From Galeruca laticollis (lineage: Eukaryota > Arthropoda > Insecta > Coleoptera > Chrysomelidae), in NCBI GenBank assembly GCA_963921935.1, contig OY998178.1, forward strand, positions 201,849,694 through 201,913,693: a DNA stretch of 64,000 nt, written 5' to 3'. The position numbers and the translations under genes are program-made. Of the stretch, positions 33,490-45,885 are shown in pieces; the stretch's first letter is position 1, and every line of letters begins with the position of its first letter. The notes under the pieces are model-generated. The model was not told the DNA's origin. It worked only from the letters and a program-made list of their open reading frames with translations, and did no database searches.

Positions 33490-36215
33490 ATTTTTTTGAC
33501 TGAATGGCGATTTAATAAAATAATATTCACAATTTATCATAAATTTTAATAAAGATCAGCTAATTATCTAGTGGAATAACCTGTAGTCGTTTACATTGTT
33601 TAATGTCGATTGACTTTGAACAAGAATTCTTCTTGAATACAAGATATAAATCTTACTCTAGTTCTGTGAGTACTGTGGAATTGAATGTCACCAAAAATTG
33701 CCTAGCTAAGGAAATTGTCAGGTTATCTATCTCTCTTCCTTCTGTCGTCTAGTTTTTTCTGGGCCATGTGGTTTAATGAAAATCGAATTTTATTTCGGAT
33801 CTAAGGAGCCCTAATACAAAGAAAGTAACATCGATGAGAGAGTACGATTGACATCAGTTGATGCACACATTCTGTGGATTTACGTACCTTTCATTACACG
33901 GCCGTAGCCCATATTCGGTAAGATACCTTGATTTCCGGAAATGCTCATCTAATCATGAATATTCGCAATTTTAGGCCAATACTGGAATGTCTAGTTAAAT
34001 AGTTAGCTGCCAACTATTCACCAGCAGCCTGTCCACTACATCAGTTCCAGTATCATCTAATTCTGTCACGAATTATACCACCGTACATCGTACAGCCTGC
34101 TTTAAAGGTAGAGTCGCACCACCTGGAGTAGGAAATAAGAGTTTTCCATTTTTCTCTTCTCTTAGTTGTGCGTATTGTGGCTGGGTCCTGCTCCCGTACA
34201 AGAAATATTGTCTGGTCAATTAGTTATCACAGTTATAAATCATTCAGTCCATTAGTTTTGCTTTCTACATAAATATTATTTAGAATCCCCTTATATCTAT
34301 AGAACTATGTACACGGGGCCATATTATCTGTAAATAAGCAACTAGACAAGTTGGGTAACTAAGCTGTTCAGTGTGAGGAATATAAAGAACACTACAAATA
34401 ATCTATTTCTTTTATTTCTGGATCCTCCACGACCCACTCTACCGGACCGAATAGATCAACCCCACAATTTCGAGCTAGTCAAACCCATGAATTAATTCGT
34501 TAAAACCTTTTGTTTCCCTAGTGCTAGTGGTGGAGTACTCTAACTGATATCCACGTAGCAACCAGATCAGATATCTTTGCAGATACCAGCTGCTGTATTT
34601 ACACAATTTAGCAGTACCAAAAATATTCATATTAGGAGAACGCTAGCGCAAGTAATATCTAATAATTGATTATTGAGAAAAAAATAGGGAAACGTCTTCT
34701 CTTGAACACACTATGTATGTCATTAAAAAATAGCTTTACAACCTGTATATTTCTTATTATTTAGAACCGGACCATAAGAAACAATTTTCCAAATATTGAT
34801 AGAAAAGTAGCCACACTTGTTCATTTACCGATGTATTATAATTAATTACTAAGGATAGTTGATGAAAATAATGTTGAGGTTCTAGAAAACTAGTTAAAAA
34901 TATCAGAATGATCATTTATTATTTTCAATGTATTTTGCAGTTTAATCCGCTGTTAATATTTTTTTATGTATAATTCTTTCATCACTGCATCTTTCGTCGT
35001 GCCACAGTTGAATTGATAGACATAATAGACGAAAATGATGCATTTAACAGCTAATCTATTGAAGCCACTCCTATACGCTTCATTTATGGAAATAGAAACG
35101 TGATTTGTCATACAAATGAGCCGTATTCAAAGAAGCTTCCTCTGCAGACGGACGATTGTACCATTAATAATCTTATAAATTAAATTATTAGCTATGCTCC
35201 CAGTCGACAAATAAGTATCTCACCGGATTATAATATTGTAAATCTTTTGTCAAACATTTATTTCAAACGATGATAAAGTTAAATGAAATAATCAGCTACT
35301 CAACAGCGTATCATGGAAGGTCTTCTATATTGCCCGTTGTTAATAATAATTAGCAACGTAATATTTCAGAAGAACTCATCAAGAAAAACATGCATTGAGA
35401 CACATAGATAATAGGCATGACGACAGTACTAAGGAATCAAGAAGTGAATGGTTTTAGAGAAAAATATTTGATGAAAGAATTCTGAAAAATGCACTAGTCT
35501 TAATATAAATATTCAAATTTATAAGTTTCAGGAAAATAAAACTATAAAACCCTGCAATCGGTCATGTTGACCTAAGTAAATCAGTGATGGTAACCTTTTA
35601 TAAGAGCCATCCCTACCAAAACAATTTTTTTCCCTATTCATAAAATTGAATTCTTCTATTTTTTCACTACATTAGAATTTGATAAATGCGTTATTCTCAA
35701 AATTCATTTTGATAAAAATGTACTGTTATTATATATCAAAATACAAATTGATATTAATTTGTTGTCTCCATTTTGGTTACTTTTTTTTCGGCTCTGGAGT
35801 ATCGCTTTCCTCAGAATTGGAAGTTGACTCTATTTTCTGAATTTTTTTTTTAAATAACTATTAAGATGATATAGTTTTTTAATTAAAACGATTTGCTTCT
35901 TACTATTATTTCACTTGTTTTTACTTTAAAGTATAGGTTGAAGTATAAAACCGGTCAACTCAATTTTTCTAAAAAGGTGGAAAATTAAAAAAAACGTCAT
36001 ACATTTTTAAATTGTTTGTATTTTGTATAGAAATTTTTTGTATTTTGTTTAGAAATTTTTTGGTAATTTAGAACAGGTATTACGGAGTAATTCAAAATAA
36101 AACTTTCAAACACGCGCGTTTTTTAAAGTTACCATGGTAACAACAACAACTCGAGAAACTTAAGTCTCAATGACAACTTTTTGATTATTGATCTGACAGC
36201 AGTACCTCGTAACGT
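33490..36215. other. AT-rich intergenic DNA, nothing recognised
   Basis: No open frame over 60 codons with family features, and no clear repeat. Two GC-richer patches (about 33890-34170 and 34415-34500) may be old element debris; neither can be assigned. Confidence 0.5.
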
Positions 36216-36219
36216 CAAA

Positions 36220-36500
36220 TAAAAATAAATACTATTTAGGATGGACTTTCACGAAACTTGGCTGGGCATCGAGGGCGGACTTTTATGAAATGAAACTTGA
36301 CTGGGCATCGAGGACGGAGTTCCAATAATATAATAATAATATTTTATGATTTCAAAGTGCACTAATAAAAAAATAGCGTAAAGTATTCGTGGATAACTGG
36401 TCTTTCGAACACTTGCTCTATTTCGAGCACTATGGCTGCGCCGTCGTGCTCGAAAAATCGCGCGTGTTTGAAAGACCTCTTTATCCACTTATACTTTAAT
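36220..36500 (+). mobile_element. MITE-like repeat, copy 1, with nested hairpin
   Basis: This copy matches 56040-56245 in opposite orientation. It contains two tandem copies of a ~40-bp unit with CTGGGCATCGAGGACGGA (near 36257 and 36301). A long imperfect hairpin follows at 36380-36497: GTGGATAACTGGTCTTTCGA pairs with the later TGAAAGACCTCTTTATCCAC, and an inner TTTCGAGCAC pairs with GTGCTCGAAA. No ORF is present. Non-autonomous DNA element is the best guess. Confidence 0.65.
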
Positions 36501-37222
36501 ATACTATTATATCAAAACAACGAAAACTATCTCATGTGAAAACCAGAGAATGTTTAATGCATTAACACAAAAAAAATACTGTAATACCACATTTACCTAC
36601 ACCCAAAAAAAATGTGTTTCGACAAATAAATATAATACCTATATACTTCAACTTCATCTCTGTTACCGTCATTGGCTTCCTCTTGCTGTTCGTTATTATT
36701 AGCGACACGCACTTGCTCGTAGTACCACATATGTATTGGTGGTAGATATTTGTTTGATAAGACATGACAGTTTCCATTTTTTTGTTTATACTACGCGGAA
36801 AAGTACAATACAGTTTTGGTAGTGCCAAAACAACGTTTGACTTCCTAATATCAAAAGATGCATAAGGCCTGCTGTGTTACTACACTGCATAATGTTATTA
36901 TTTCATATATTATTAGACGATACTTAGAACTTTTATTTTTGTTGGTTTCTGATATTTTTTTAGAAACGAGGCTGAAAGGTGCCAGAGAAATTAAGAAATA
37001 AGCTCTGAGTAACGTCTATAAGACGATACTTTTTATGTTTTTTTAACTTAGTTTATGAGAGAGAGAGAGAAATTCGAATAAATTTTGTATTGGATGGTAG
37101 TTGTTATAAGTGACATGTGTGAGCGTGTTTAAAGATAAGGAATTGTGTGGTTATATAGAAAGAAAGAAAATATCTGTAAGGGAGATATAGAAGACTATAT
37201 GTGTGATAATTGCAATGTTTGA

Positions 37223-39979
37223 TTATCGGATTGAGATTGGGGATTGGTCTAGGTAGTCGATGTATATGTCTGGGAGATCGTCGTAGGCCGCGGCTAGTAT
37301 CCGTACTGGGGGGAATGGGAGCTTCCTCTTGGGTTTTCTGCCGAGAGGCCGTCTGTTAGCGATCCACGGTATGAGGAGAGCGTTTTTCGATATTTCGTTG
37401 CCCGATTCGATAGTGCCACTAACGTATCGGACTTGTACGAGTAGGTTGTTCAGACGGGACGGAATGGGCTCGATGTCGATATTGACATAGACGGTGTTAC
37501 TGGGTGAGTAGGGTGCCTTGTATTGGCAGTATCTCAGAATTGATTGCTCACAAGATCGTAGCTTTTTTACCAAGTGGTCAGGAAGGGTGCAATAGACTTT
37601 TGCTCTATAGTCGATAATGGGACCGATATATGTCTTATACGTATGGAGTTCATCCGAAGCTTCCGCCGAGCGCCTTGAGAAGACTAACTCGACGTCGAAC
37701 TTTATTTAGCATGTCTGTTAGGTCGGCCATCAAGTTGAGAATGTGAGTAAATCTCACTCCCAAATAAACGGCTTCCCTACGGATTTCGAGTTGTTCTCCC
37801 CAGAGCACGAGGCGAAAGTTCGTTGGTAGAAGTCGTTCACTCTGAGTGGAAGTGTGTTTAATCACGATGGCTTGGGTTTTTTGGGTGTTGGAAAGGCACC
37901 CGCCATTTCCTGCACCAATTTGAAAATTGAGTCGGTAGATTTTGGGATCGGATGTTGAGAGAGCGAATGTCAGTGGCGGAAATGATTAGTGCAGTCCGCA
38001 TATAGTTGGATATTGTGCTGGGGATGTCGTGGTATTGGGGTATAATACCTATAAATTATGTATAGTAGTGGGGCGAGTATCGAGCTTTGCGGCACGCCAG
38101 TCAGGGGTGTGAATGAATCGATCTGTGAGGTAGAAATATAATAATTTTACTATTTGGTTTGGCAATCGGATGTTCAGTAGCTTTCTCACTAGTCCGGCAT
38201 GCCAGACTTGATCGAAGCCTTTTGAACGTCCATGAAGATGGCGGCTGAACAGCGTTGTTGGTTTAAAGCACGGTTGACGATAGTTTGGAAGTTTGTGGTG
38301 GCGTTCTGACTAGAGTGGCCTGCCCTGAATCCGAATTGAAATGCTGGAATGATATTATTTTCGGTATAGAAGTCCCAGATTCTTTCTTTTAACAAACGTT
38401 CAAAGATTTTACCTAGGACGCTGATGAATGAAATTGGGCGGTAGTATTCAGGCTTTGTGGGGTCTTTGCCAGGTTTGGGGATGAGAAATACGTTGGCTGA
38501 TTTTCAACAACGAGCGAAGTGAGAGTATGCCAAGCAGGCGTTCAACAGGGTGCAGAGCGGAGGGAAAATCTCTACTGGCAGGTTTTTAAGTGCCTGTCTC
38601 GAGATTACATCGTGCCCGGGGGCACTTTTTCTCCCCTCTCGGCACACATGTTGAATTAATTAGATTGTGAAGGGTGTAAGGAGTTGAGATTTCTCATTTA
38701 GTGGAATATGGACGTATGGACTTCGAGTTATGTTGCGGTTGAGGAGGTTTGTTTCGACGGCAAAGCCCCTGAGAAATCTTGGATGGATTGTCAGGTAATG
38801 TAAAGACAGTTTGCAAGTTATTTTGAAGGTGGTGGCTTTATCTTCGGGGGTGTAGATCTTCTGTCCTTGCACTTTGAGATGTGATTCCGCCTTCCTCTTG
38901 GAACCGACGAGGCAGCGAAATTTTTGCCAAAACACACGCCCTTGTCTGAAGTCCAATACGGCTGTATTGGCCTATCATTTTCTCTGCTTTTCAGCATTGA
39001 TTTCGTACCGAACCTGGGCGTTCAGACGGTTCCATTGTGTCTTGATAGCGGGATCTCGAGTGCGGACGTATAAGCTGTATAACTGTCTTTTCTGACGGAT
39101 TTTAAGAAGAATTCGTTGTGGAAGTGCTTAGTAGTTAGTATTTATGGTGATGAGAGGGTCGGTGATGTCTTGTGCATCAATTAGGAGGGACTGGAATTCC
39201 TCTGCTTGATTATCTACGTTATCACTCGTCTGATGAATGATGGGTTGTGGTAAGTTAGAGAAGACGTGATTTGCGAAGGAATCCCAGTCGGCTTTTTTGA
39301 AATCGCGATATGTGAAAGTTGTTGACGGTGGTGGTATCCGATTATGTAAAGAGGTGTTGAGCAGTAGTGGAACGTGGTCAGATGTGATGGGGTCGCTTAT
39401 AGAGCATTCGTCATCAATGCGGGTGAATAATTTGTCAGTGTAGATTATGTGGTCGACAATGGAGGAGCCGAGGTGACTTATTAGGGTTGAATTATTGTTT
39501 TTAATCCGAAAGATGGGGAGGGAGACTAATTGGTCGGCGAATGATCTGCCGCTTGGGTTGGTGTGTGTATAACCAAAGAGAATATTTCGTGAGTTTAAGT
39601 CGCCTATTATGACGGCTCGCGGTAGGGTGGATGCATATTCGAGGAGGTCGATTGATAATACTTGGTTGGGATGTTTATAGTAGGAAAAGAAGGTGGTCGC
39701 GGTATTATTCCACGATATGTTGATGGCTATGCAATCCAGGTTGTGTTGAGACAAAAAAGCTGGGAGCGGGTGTGGGGAAGCGAGGAGTCCATTTCGGACG
39801 AGAAGTCCATTTCCGTGACAGTAGAAGTTCCTGTCTAAGTGGAATGAGATGTAGACAGAAAAGCGAGGGGAATTTTTTAAGAGAGTGTCGGTGATAGATA
39901 GTATTTGCTTATTTTGGGAGTGTAGAAGCTGTTTAAGAAGATGTCGCTTTCTGGCTAGACCTTGACTCAGTTTATCCAT
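37223..39979 (-). pseudogene. Jockey-type LINE ORF2 (endonuclease + RT), decayed
   Basis: The endonuclease is mostly intact (39128-39979): it has the QGLARKRHLLKQLL helix, IGDLNSRN (metal-binding segment) and a terminal ITSDHVPL His motif. The RT follows in broken frames, with QFGFRAGHSSQNAT near 38340, AAIFMDVQKA (38240), GVPQSSILAP (near 38090) and LYADC near 38005, where the second Asp of the YADD box is Cys. Later parts are 37650-37865 (YLGVRFT) and 37223-37573, the C-terminus. The deletions and the altered active site make it dead. It could be the same family as the ORF1 remnant at 1-1542, but that is not shown. Confidence 0.78.
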
Positions 39980-40789
39980 TCACGAGGTACATATACTATC
40001 TCTTTTTTCTTTTTTTTTCGATAAGCCCAAAACTACGGTCGCATGGCAAAAAGCTGTGACCAGGTTCGAGAAACTGATGTATAATGAGTTGAATGCTTGT
40101 GTTTGAGGTATTTATATATGTGTGAAACTACTGAACTAAACATTGATTTTAATTTTGAGCAAAACAGTTATCGGAAAATAAATAGAGGCTTTAGCTGCTT
40201 TCGGAAAAAAGTTAATCAAACATAGATGCAAAAGACTTACAACTTAGTTGCATTCTTTTTTCCCGGTTAGCTCACCATACATATCAAATTTGCCTTATTT
40301 TATCTTGGCCAAATATACACAATTGTTGTGTACCCATAATTGGTGCTTATAGAGCACATCGCCCAATGGAATGTGCAGCAATGGTAAGTTTTGTTGATAA
40401 TCGAAGTATAAAACTTCCACTGATTCGTCCTCCTTAGCAATATTTGTATCTTCTCTTAATTTAGAATAGAAAATGTGAGCCTTTCGCAAATGTTATCGTT
40501 TTTGAGTTTCTAAGATTATTTTATTATGTGGATATTTTTCTCGGCTGCTACTACAATGTTCAGGATGTCACATTTTTGACAGGTATCTAGACTCGGATTT
40601 ACAAAATTCTGGTTGTGATTTGAATTAAATTGGCGGCTGTTGAAGTCATACGTTACTTGTGGCTTGATTTTTTTGGAATCTTATAGAAGTGCGCACTTTT
40701 CTGGTTCAAATTCTTCTAGGTATAAATTATACATTTTTGCGATATTCAACTCAGGTGATAAAAATATCTTTTTTAGTGATTTAGATGAA

Positions 40790-41216
40790 AAATGAAACTC
40801 AATGTTTCCAGCTAATTCCACAATATAATGAAAAATGTTGAAAATTCTAAAAAATTGACAATTGTTTCGATAACTGAATGTCATCGTTAGAATGACAGAA
40901 GTTACATTTCATTTGATGCCTACCTGATGTTTAGTAAATATTTTTAGCTAGACCAAGAAGTGATTGACTCAATATATGTTAATGGAAAAAAGAAGAAGAT
41001 GTGATATTACATATATTGAAGCTTAGATATTATTAGGCCTATGGTGATATCATTTTTCCAATTAAGATCTTTATAACTGTGCAATGATATAGAAAACCAG
41101 GAAAACTATATCTGGTGATATTTACAATTATCACTTAAGAAGACAGTTTGATAGTGGAGAACTCCCTAGATTTATCTGTTCATTGACAACTTCATATTGT
41201 GGGTTTCTTAAGTGTA
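40790..41216 (-). repeat. Inverted 3' end of Penelope family 1, left of copy C
   Basis: In reverse complement this equals the family 1 3' region, including the last codons (HLRNPQ...NCLLK and stop) and about 350 bp of 3' sequence with the hammerhead-like motif (here CTAACGA, the G of CUGANGA changed to A). It meets the 5' part of copy C at about 41217, so copy C is bracketed by inverted 3' ends. Confidence 0.85.
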
Positions 41217-41363
41217 TGGCTAAAAGAAGAGTGTAAAAAATGGTTTAAGATAAGAAACTCCTTAGACAACTACATAAAAGTTATACATACAGAACTCACG
41301 TTCAAACTACATCCAGTATAATTTGACTGTTTAGATGACAAAATCAGAGAAAGTTTCAGCACG

Positions 41364-43385
41364 ATGAAGCACAAGAAATTTGAGAAACAAGAACAAAAGT
41401 TACATAAACTTGAACACACACAACATAGAATTCAATACTCTAAACATCATGAAATTGTAAGTACCTACATACCAACTCACTTTGCACCACGATTTGAAAA
41501 CCTTTCAAACACTAATTTTACAGATAGTGGAATAGAATTTTTAAATAAAGGTTTAAAGTACAGCATACCACCAAAATTAACGAATAATGTTAAACAAATG
41601 ATAGCTACAGAGTCAGAAATGGCTTTAAAATCTAATTCAAATAATTTTCTTAATGAGATATTAAAAATTTCCAATTTAATAAAAAATATTGAACCTTAAA
41701 AAGTTAAACGTCAAACTAAAAATGACATTACAGTTTTAAATGCAATAAAAAAGAAAATAGGAGATAATAACCTAACAGTTACAAAATCTGATAAGGGGAA
41801 CACAACTGTCATATTGACAACTGAAAATTATAATTCAAAAATATATAACTTTATAGAATCTAGCGATGTAAAAGTTCTTAGAGCAGACCCAACAAAGAAG
41901 TTTTCTAATAATGTAAGGGATATTGTTAATAATTCAAATTATCTTTCAAGTGATTACGAAAAGAGGTCCATGATAAATAAGATTCCTCATTGTCCACAAT
42001 TATATGGAACCGTTAAATTACATAAAATAACGAAACCAGTTAGACCTGTAGTTTCATATGGTAATACTCCTATTAATATATTGGCAAAGAAACTTAACAA
42101 TATACTTAATAGTTACGGATATGCATCTAAATACTCAATTAGAAATTCAATAGAACTAATCAAAAAATTAAAAGCATTCAAATTACAAGATAACTCTAAG
42201 CTCATTTCATTCGACGTTACGAATATGTTCACTAAAGTTCCTCCTAAAAAATGTCTAATACTTGTAAGCAAATTACTAGGAGATAAAAATAACAATCCAG
42301 GAATAATATCAGATATACCTAATTTATTTGATGTATGTATCAATCAGAATTATTTCAATATATCACCCATTTTGGCAAACATTTTTATGGACAGTTTAGA
42401 AAGAAAAATCTTTGAAAGTTATATTTCAAAAAATGTTTTATTTTGGTATAGATATGTAGATGACATAATTAGCTTGTTTTATATGTAGTGAACGACAACT
42501 AGATATATTCTTCAACCACATTAATAGTTTACACCCAAAAATTAAATTTAAATTAGAAGTTGAAGAAAATAGCTAAATCAATTTTCTTGATTTGAACATT
42601 CAAAGAGTTAATAACGTACTTGATTATTCAATTTAACGAGACCAACACACACTGATGTGACAATTCCATATAGTTCCAATCACCCCATGTCACATAAACT
42701 AGCGGCATATAATTCAATGATACATGGAGCATTTTCAGTTCTCATGAATAAATGTAATTTTGATAGAGAGATTAATACAATTAGACAAATAGCAACATCC
42801 AACGGTTATCCATTACATATGATGGATAAACTAATTAATAAAAAAGAGGTAAAAGTGGCATAACAACTAATATTTCCTAAACAAACTGAAGAAATAAAAA
42901 CTTATAAAACCATCACATATGCAGGAAATATTTCTAATAATATTTCAAAGATAATATTTTTAGCAACGAGTACAACAATTTCTTTTAAAACAGAAAGTAA
43001 CGTAAGCACAAAGTTGTTAAATGTTAAAACAAAAATATCAACATTAAAGAAATTAGGTATATATAAACTAAAATATCCAGAATGTAATGCTGTCAATTTG
43101 GGTCAGACCCTTGGAAATTTTGAAATCCGATACAGTGAACACTTACGAGCATACAGATTACAGCAACCAAATAAATTCCATCACGCAAAACATCTACTTG
43201 ACACAAACCATTCATTGACACCTAACACAGAACTAGAAGTACTACATATTTGTGATAAGAAACAAGTACTGTATTTCCTTGAAGAGTTGGAAATTAGAAG
43301 ACACTTAAGAAACCCACTATATGAAGTCGTCAGTGAACAGATAAATCTAGGAAGTTCTCCACTATTAAACTGTCTTCTTAAGTGA
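41364..43385 (+). pseudogene. Penelope-like RT + GIY-YIG, copy C, multiply broken
   Basis: The frames are the N-terminal domain (41364-41699), fingers and palm (41814-42488, with YGTVKLHK, FDVTNMFTKVP and FWYRYVDDI), thumb (42657-42863) and endonuclease (43014-43385). An internal deletion has removed the segment carrying the LPMGSP motif (near 42355, compare copies A and B). The GIY-YIG domain is present, but its YIG-like motif reads NLGQT and a KCP cysteine is now Tyr (KLKYPEC). This is the oldest-looking of the three copies. Confidence 0.83.
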
Positions 43386-43626
43386 TAATTGTAAAGATCA
43401 GCAGATATAGTTTTCCAGGTTTTCTATATCATTGCACAGTTATACTGATCTTAATTGGAAAAATGATATCCAGGATATCACCATAGGGCTAATAATATCT
43501 AAGCTTCACTATTTATAATATCACATCTTCTTCTTTTTTCTATTAACATATATTAAGTCAATCACAAGGTAGGTCACTTCTTGGTCTAGCCAAAAATATT
43601 TACAGAACATTAGGTAGGCATGTAAC

Positions 43627-43690
43627 TTCTGTCATTCTGACGATGATATTCAGTTATCGAAACAATTGTCAATTTTTTAGAATTTTCAAC
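43627..43690 (+). ncRNA. Hammerhead-ribozyme-like motif in Penelope 3' end (copy C)
   Basis: CTGACGA (43637-43643), one T, GATA paired with TATC around a short loop, GAAAC (43659-43663), AATT, GTC (43668-43670). The core is identical to that of copy B, although the stem II loop differs (TTCAGT against TTGATT). Activity is untested. Confidence 0.42.
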
Positions 43691-43849
43691 ATTTATCATT
43701 ATATTGTGGAATTAGCTAGAAACATTGAATTTCACTTAAAACACTTATATGAGTAGATTCCACGAAGTAAGGGTCGAGACAGCTAATTTCATTTAGTATC
43801 TTTTTTGATAATCCTCTCTGCTGTAATGGGAATATGCTCATCTATTTGC

Positions 43850-44582
43850 GCGCAAGTATTTCCCCATTGATCTTGTTGGGTCTATTCGAGTGTCGCCCAC
43901 GATTATCACATGGAGGCATAAGATGACCTGGAACCAGATTTTGTGCAATGCTGGAAGCTCGATGTTTGGTTACCCCATGCGAGGAATCAAATGCTTTCTT
44001 ACATACTGCGGTTTCTCATTTCCTATACGTATCTGAAAAATATACGAAAAGGTAGTATGTTGAACTTTCCAACAAAAAAGAAAAATATTACCTTTCAATG
44101 AAAAGTAAGGTTTTTCTGTTTTCCCAGTCCAGCAGTTGTTCGCTTACGTATCACATTCGTCACACTTATTAAACCTACCATATAAATTTCTTGTTTATTT
44201 TCATCTCCGATGTCATAAAACTGTCAAATTATATTTTGTTTTTGTACGTTATTAATTTTATTGAAACACTGCTTCTTGCAGTTGCAATTTGGTCCAGATG
44301 TTTTCTTTAAAATTTTTGTTTATTTTGAAGTATATTCTACACCTCTAGCCTTCTTCATTTTCATAACGTTTCGTTTCCAGTTGCTTTCATTCTGAACCCG
44401 GTTTTTGCCCTATATCTTTACAGTTCCATTTTATGGTGAATCCGTATTATTATCCATAAAGCCAACTTGTTGACCTCCATTGTACACTCGCCTTCTACTA
44501 GGCCCTAGAATATGAAGATCATATGGTATATATTCACTTCCAGAATCTACGTAGGGATCTTCCCCACTTGACGAAGTACTCA
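43850..44582 (-). pseudogene. Sola-like transposase N-terminal part with small intron
   Basis: The minus strand starts at ATG 44582 with an acidic/Ser-rich stretch (STSSSGEDPYVDSGSEYIP). It continues in shifted frames with PNCNCKKQCFNKI (Cys cluster) and QFYDIGDENKQEIYM. A 59-nt intron-like gap (44091 down to 44033) has GT and AG ends and a T-rich acceptor. The second exon reads VCKKAFDSSHGVTKHR and CDNRGRHSNRPNKI. The same motif order occurs in the transposase at 48.6-52.0 kb, but in a diverged form. The family is widespread in insects; I place it tentatively in Sola. It is truncated at about 43800 by Penelope copy C. Confidence 0.6.
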
Positions 44583-44682
44583 TAACTTATCGAATTTACT
44601 AGACGATTTCTGTTCATATACTAACCACACGCACCCTACTCACAAGCTCAACGTTAATAACTAACTGATCATCATACCACTA

Positions 44683-44973
44683 CTAGACGAGTGCAAACAA
44701 AAGCCCCTGTGTTGCCACACTTACTAGGAGCAAGAAACAGCCATCTCCAGGAACTGACTGAGTTTTGTACCCAAATGCTCTCCAGTCAACTACATTACCT
44801 ATTTTTCTTTCGTTATATATGATGGATTTGGCTAATTCTTGCACTAAATGATGTGGAATAAACGGTTTTATATGATGCATAAATAAAGGATTTTTACAAA
44901 AAAAGTGGAGTTGACCGGTTCTTGCACCGAATCCTTCAAATAGTTTGAACCTCAAGTTACCATGTCCTATCAA
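44683..44973 (-). CDS. Unrecognised 96-codon open frame
   Basis: I do not recognise this frame. It reads as a mixed, fairly ordinary protein composition with PHHLVQELAKSIIYNERKIG and VVDWRAFGYKTQSVPGDG segments. It lies between the Sola-like fragment and the larger Sola-like element, so debris of a mobile element is more likely than a host gene. Chance is possible. Confidence 0.2.
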   Translation of the reverse strand: MIGHGNLRFKLFEGFGARTGQLHFFCKNPLFMHHIKPFIPHHLVQELAKSIIYNERKIGNVVDWRAFGYKTQSVPGDGCFLLLVSVATQGLLFALV

Positions 44974-45146
44974 TTACTACCGTGCTGCCTGAACTTTAGT
45001 TGTGATTACGCATTTCTATCAATTCCTACATTATTTGGCTACAATTGATATGTTCATGTTGGGAGACTTTCTTGCATCAAATAAAGACTTTTGCTAGTAT
45101 GAATTTCGAATAGTGAAAACTCCCTTGTAAGTACATTATTATTAAT

Positions 45147-45171
45147 CTGCCGTACTAAGCGCAGAAGCGGT
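45147..45171 (+). repeat. Sola-like element, left TIR
   Basis: This starts CTGCCGTACTAAGCGCAGAA and is the exact reverse complement of 52569-52593. TAAT precedes it. Confidence 0.85.
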
Positions 45172-45616
45172 AATTAACATATTCACTATCGTGAGATATT
45201 AAAATTTTTATATAAATAGTTCTGCCAACTCAGTTTGGTGAGTTATTGGCTCTAAAATTTGTGCAGAACCCTTATTGAAAATTACTAGTCTAATTACTTA
45301 TAAATCCATATAAAATTAATTGTTTTAATTAATTAGAATATAGATACCGCTTTTTTATGAATTTTTCAAACTATCTTACTAACGGATTTTCACATATCTA
45401 CTAACTTAAATACAGTAAGAACTAATTGAAAAGGTCAGCATATTGATTATAAAAAGAATGGATATATTAAATAAAAAACCGTATACTTCATAAGTGCATT
45501 TATTAAACTCTTCAAAATATGTATATAGAAAATATCAAACTAACTATCGGTCTACATATAAAAATGTCTTTAAATTCTTCTTCGTCCTAGGCAGGTTCAC
45601 CATTTTCTACAATGGA

Positions 45617-45790
45617 ATATTCTCCCAAAACTGAATTCTGTTACTTGGTATTATGCTAGTGGCACCTTTAATAAGCTCAACAATCCCGTTACGTATTTCA
45701 CAGGAAATGCCCTTATACGTTGATTGCTGATTGGGATATGGAATACCCGATTTTATAATTTTTGAATTTAAAAAATTGAGTGGTAAGGCT
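45617..45790 (-). pseudogene. Sola-like transposase C-terminus
   Basis: An open minus-strand stretch of about 58 codons contains GIPYPNQQSTYKGISCEIRN and ends in IPSNRIQFWENIPL and a stop. A C-terminal PxxR..FW..L block of this kind closes related insect transposases that I recall. It is separated from the catalytic part by the nested insertions and cut at its upstream end near the (TA)n run. Confidence 0.55.
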
Positions 45791-45825
45791 TCCCCTCTGT
45801 AGAGACTCTGACAAGAGTGAATAGC

Positions 45826-45827
<2 letters not shown>

Positions 45828-45883
<56 letters not shown>
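45828..45883. repeat. (TA)n microsatellite
   Basis: A TA dinucleotide run of about 55 bases. It abuts the truncated 5' end of the Penelope family 3 fragment. Confidence 0.97.

Positions 45884-45885
<2 letters not shown>

Larger units (their letters stand above)
41217..43782 (+). mobile_element. Penelope-like element family 1, copy C
   Basis: A plus-strand copy with all coding regions present but heavily damaged, followed by the complete 3' region ending at the shared GTCGAGACAG (43773-43782). It is closely related to copies A and B throughout. It gives the best view of the 5' coding end, where its sequence from 41220 to 41360 parallels 14432 down to 14330 of copy A. Confidence 0.85.

Noticed and set aside
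34415..34500. Possible BEL/Pao integrase start (Pro-rich stretch on plus strand)
   Set aside because: Only a loose Pro/Leu spacing match, with no zinc or catalytic motif.
36562..36828. 88-codon minus-strand frame starting ALPKLYC
   Set aside because: It starts with TTG, not ATG, and matches no family; AT-rich DNA gives such frames often.
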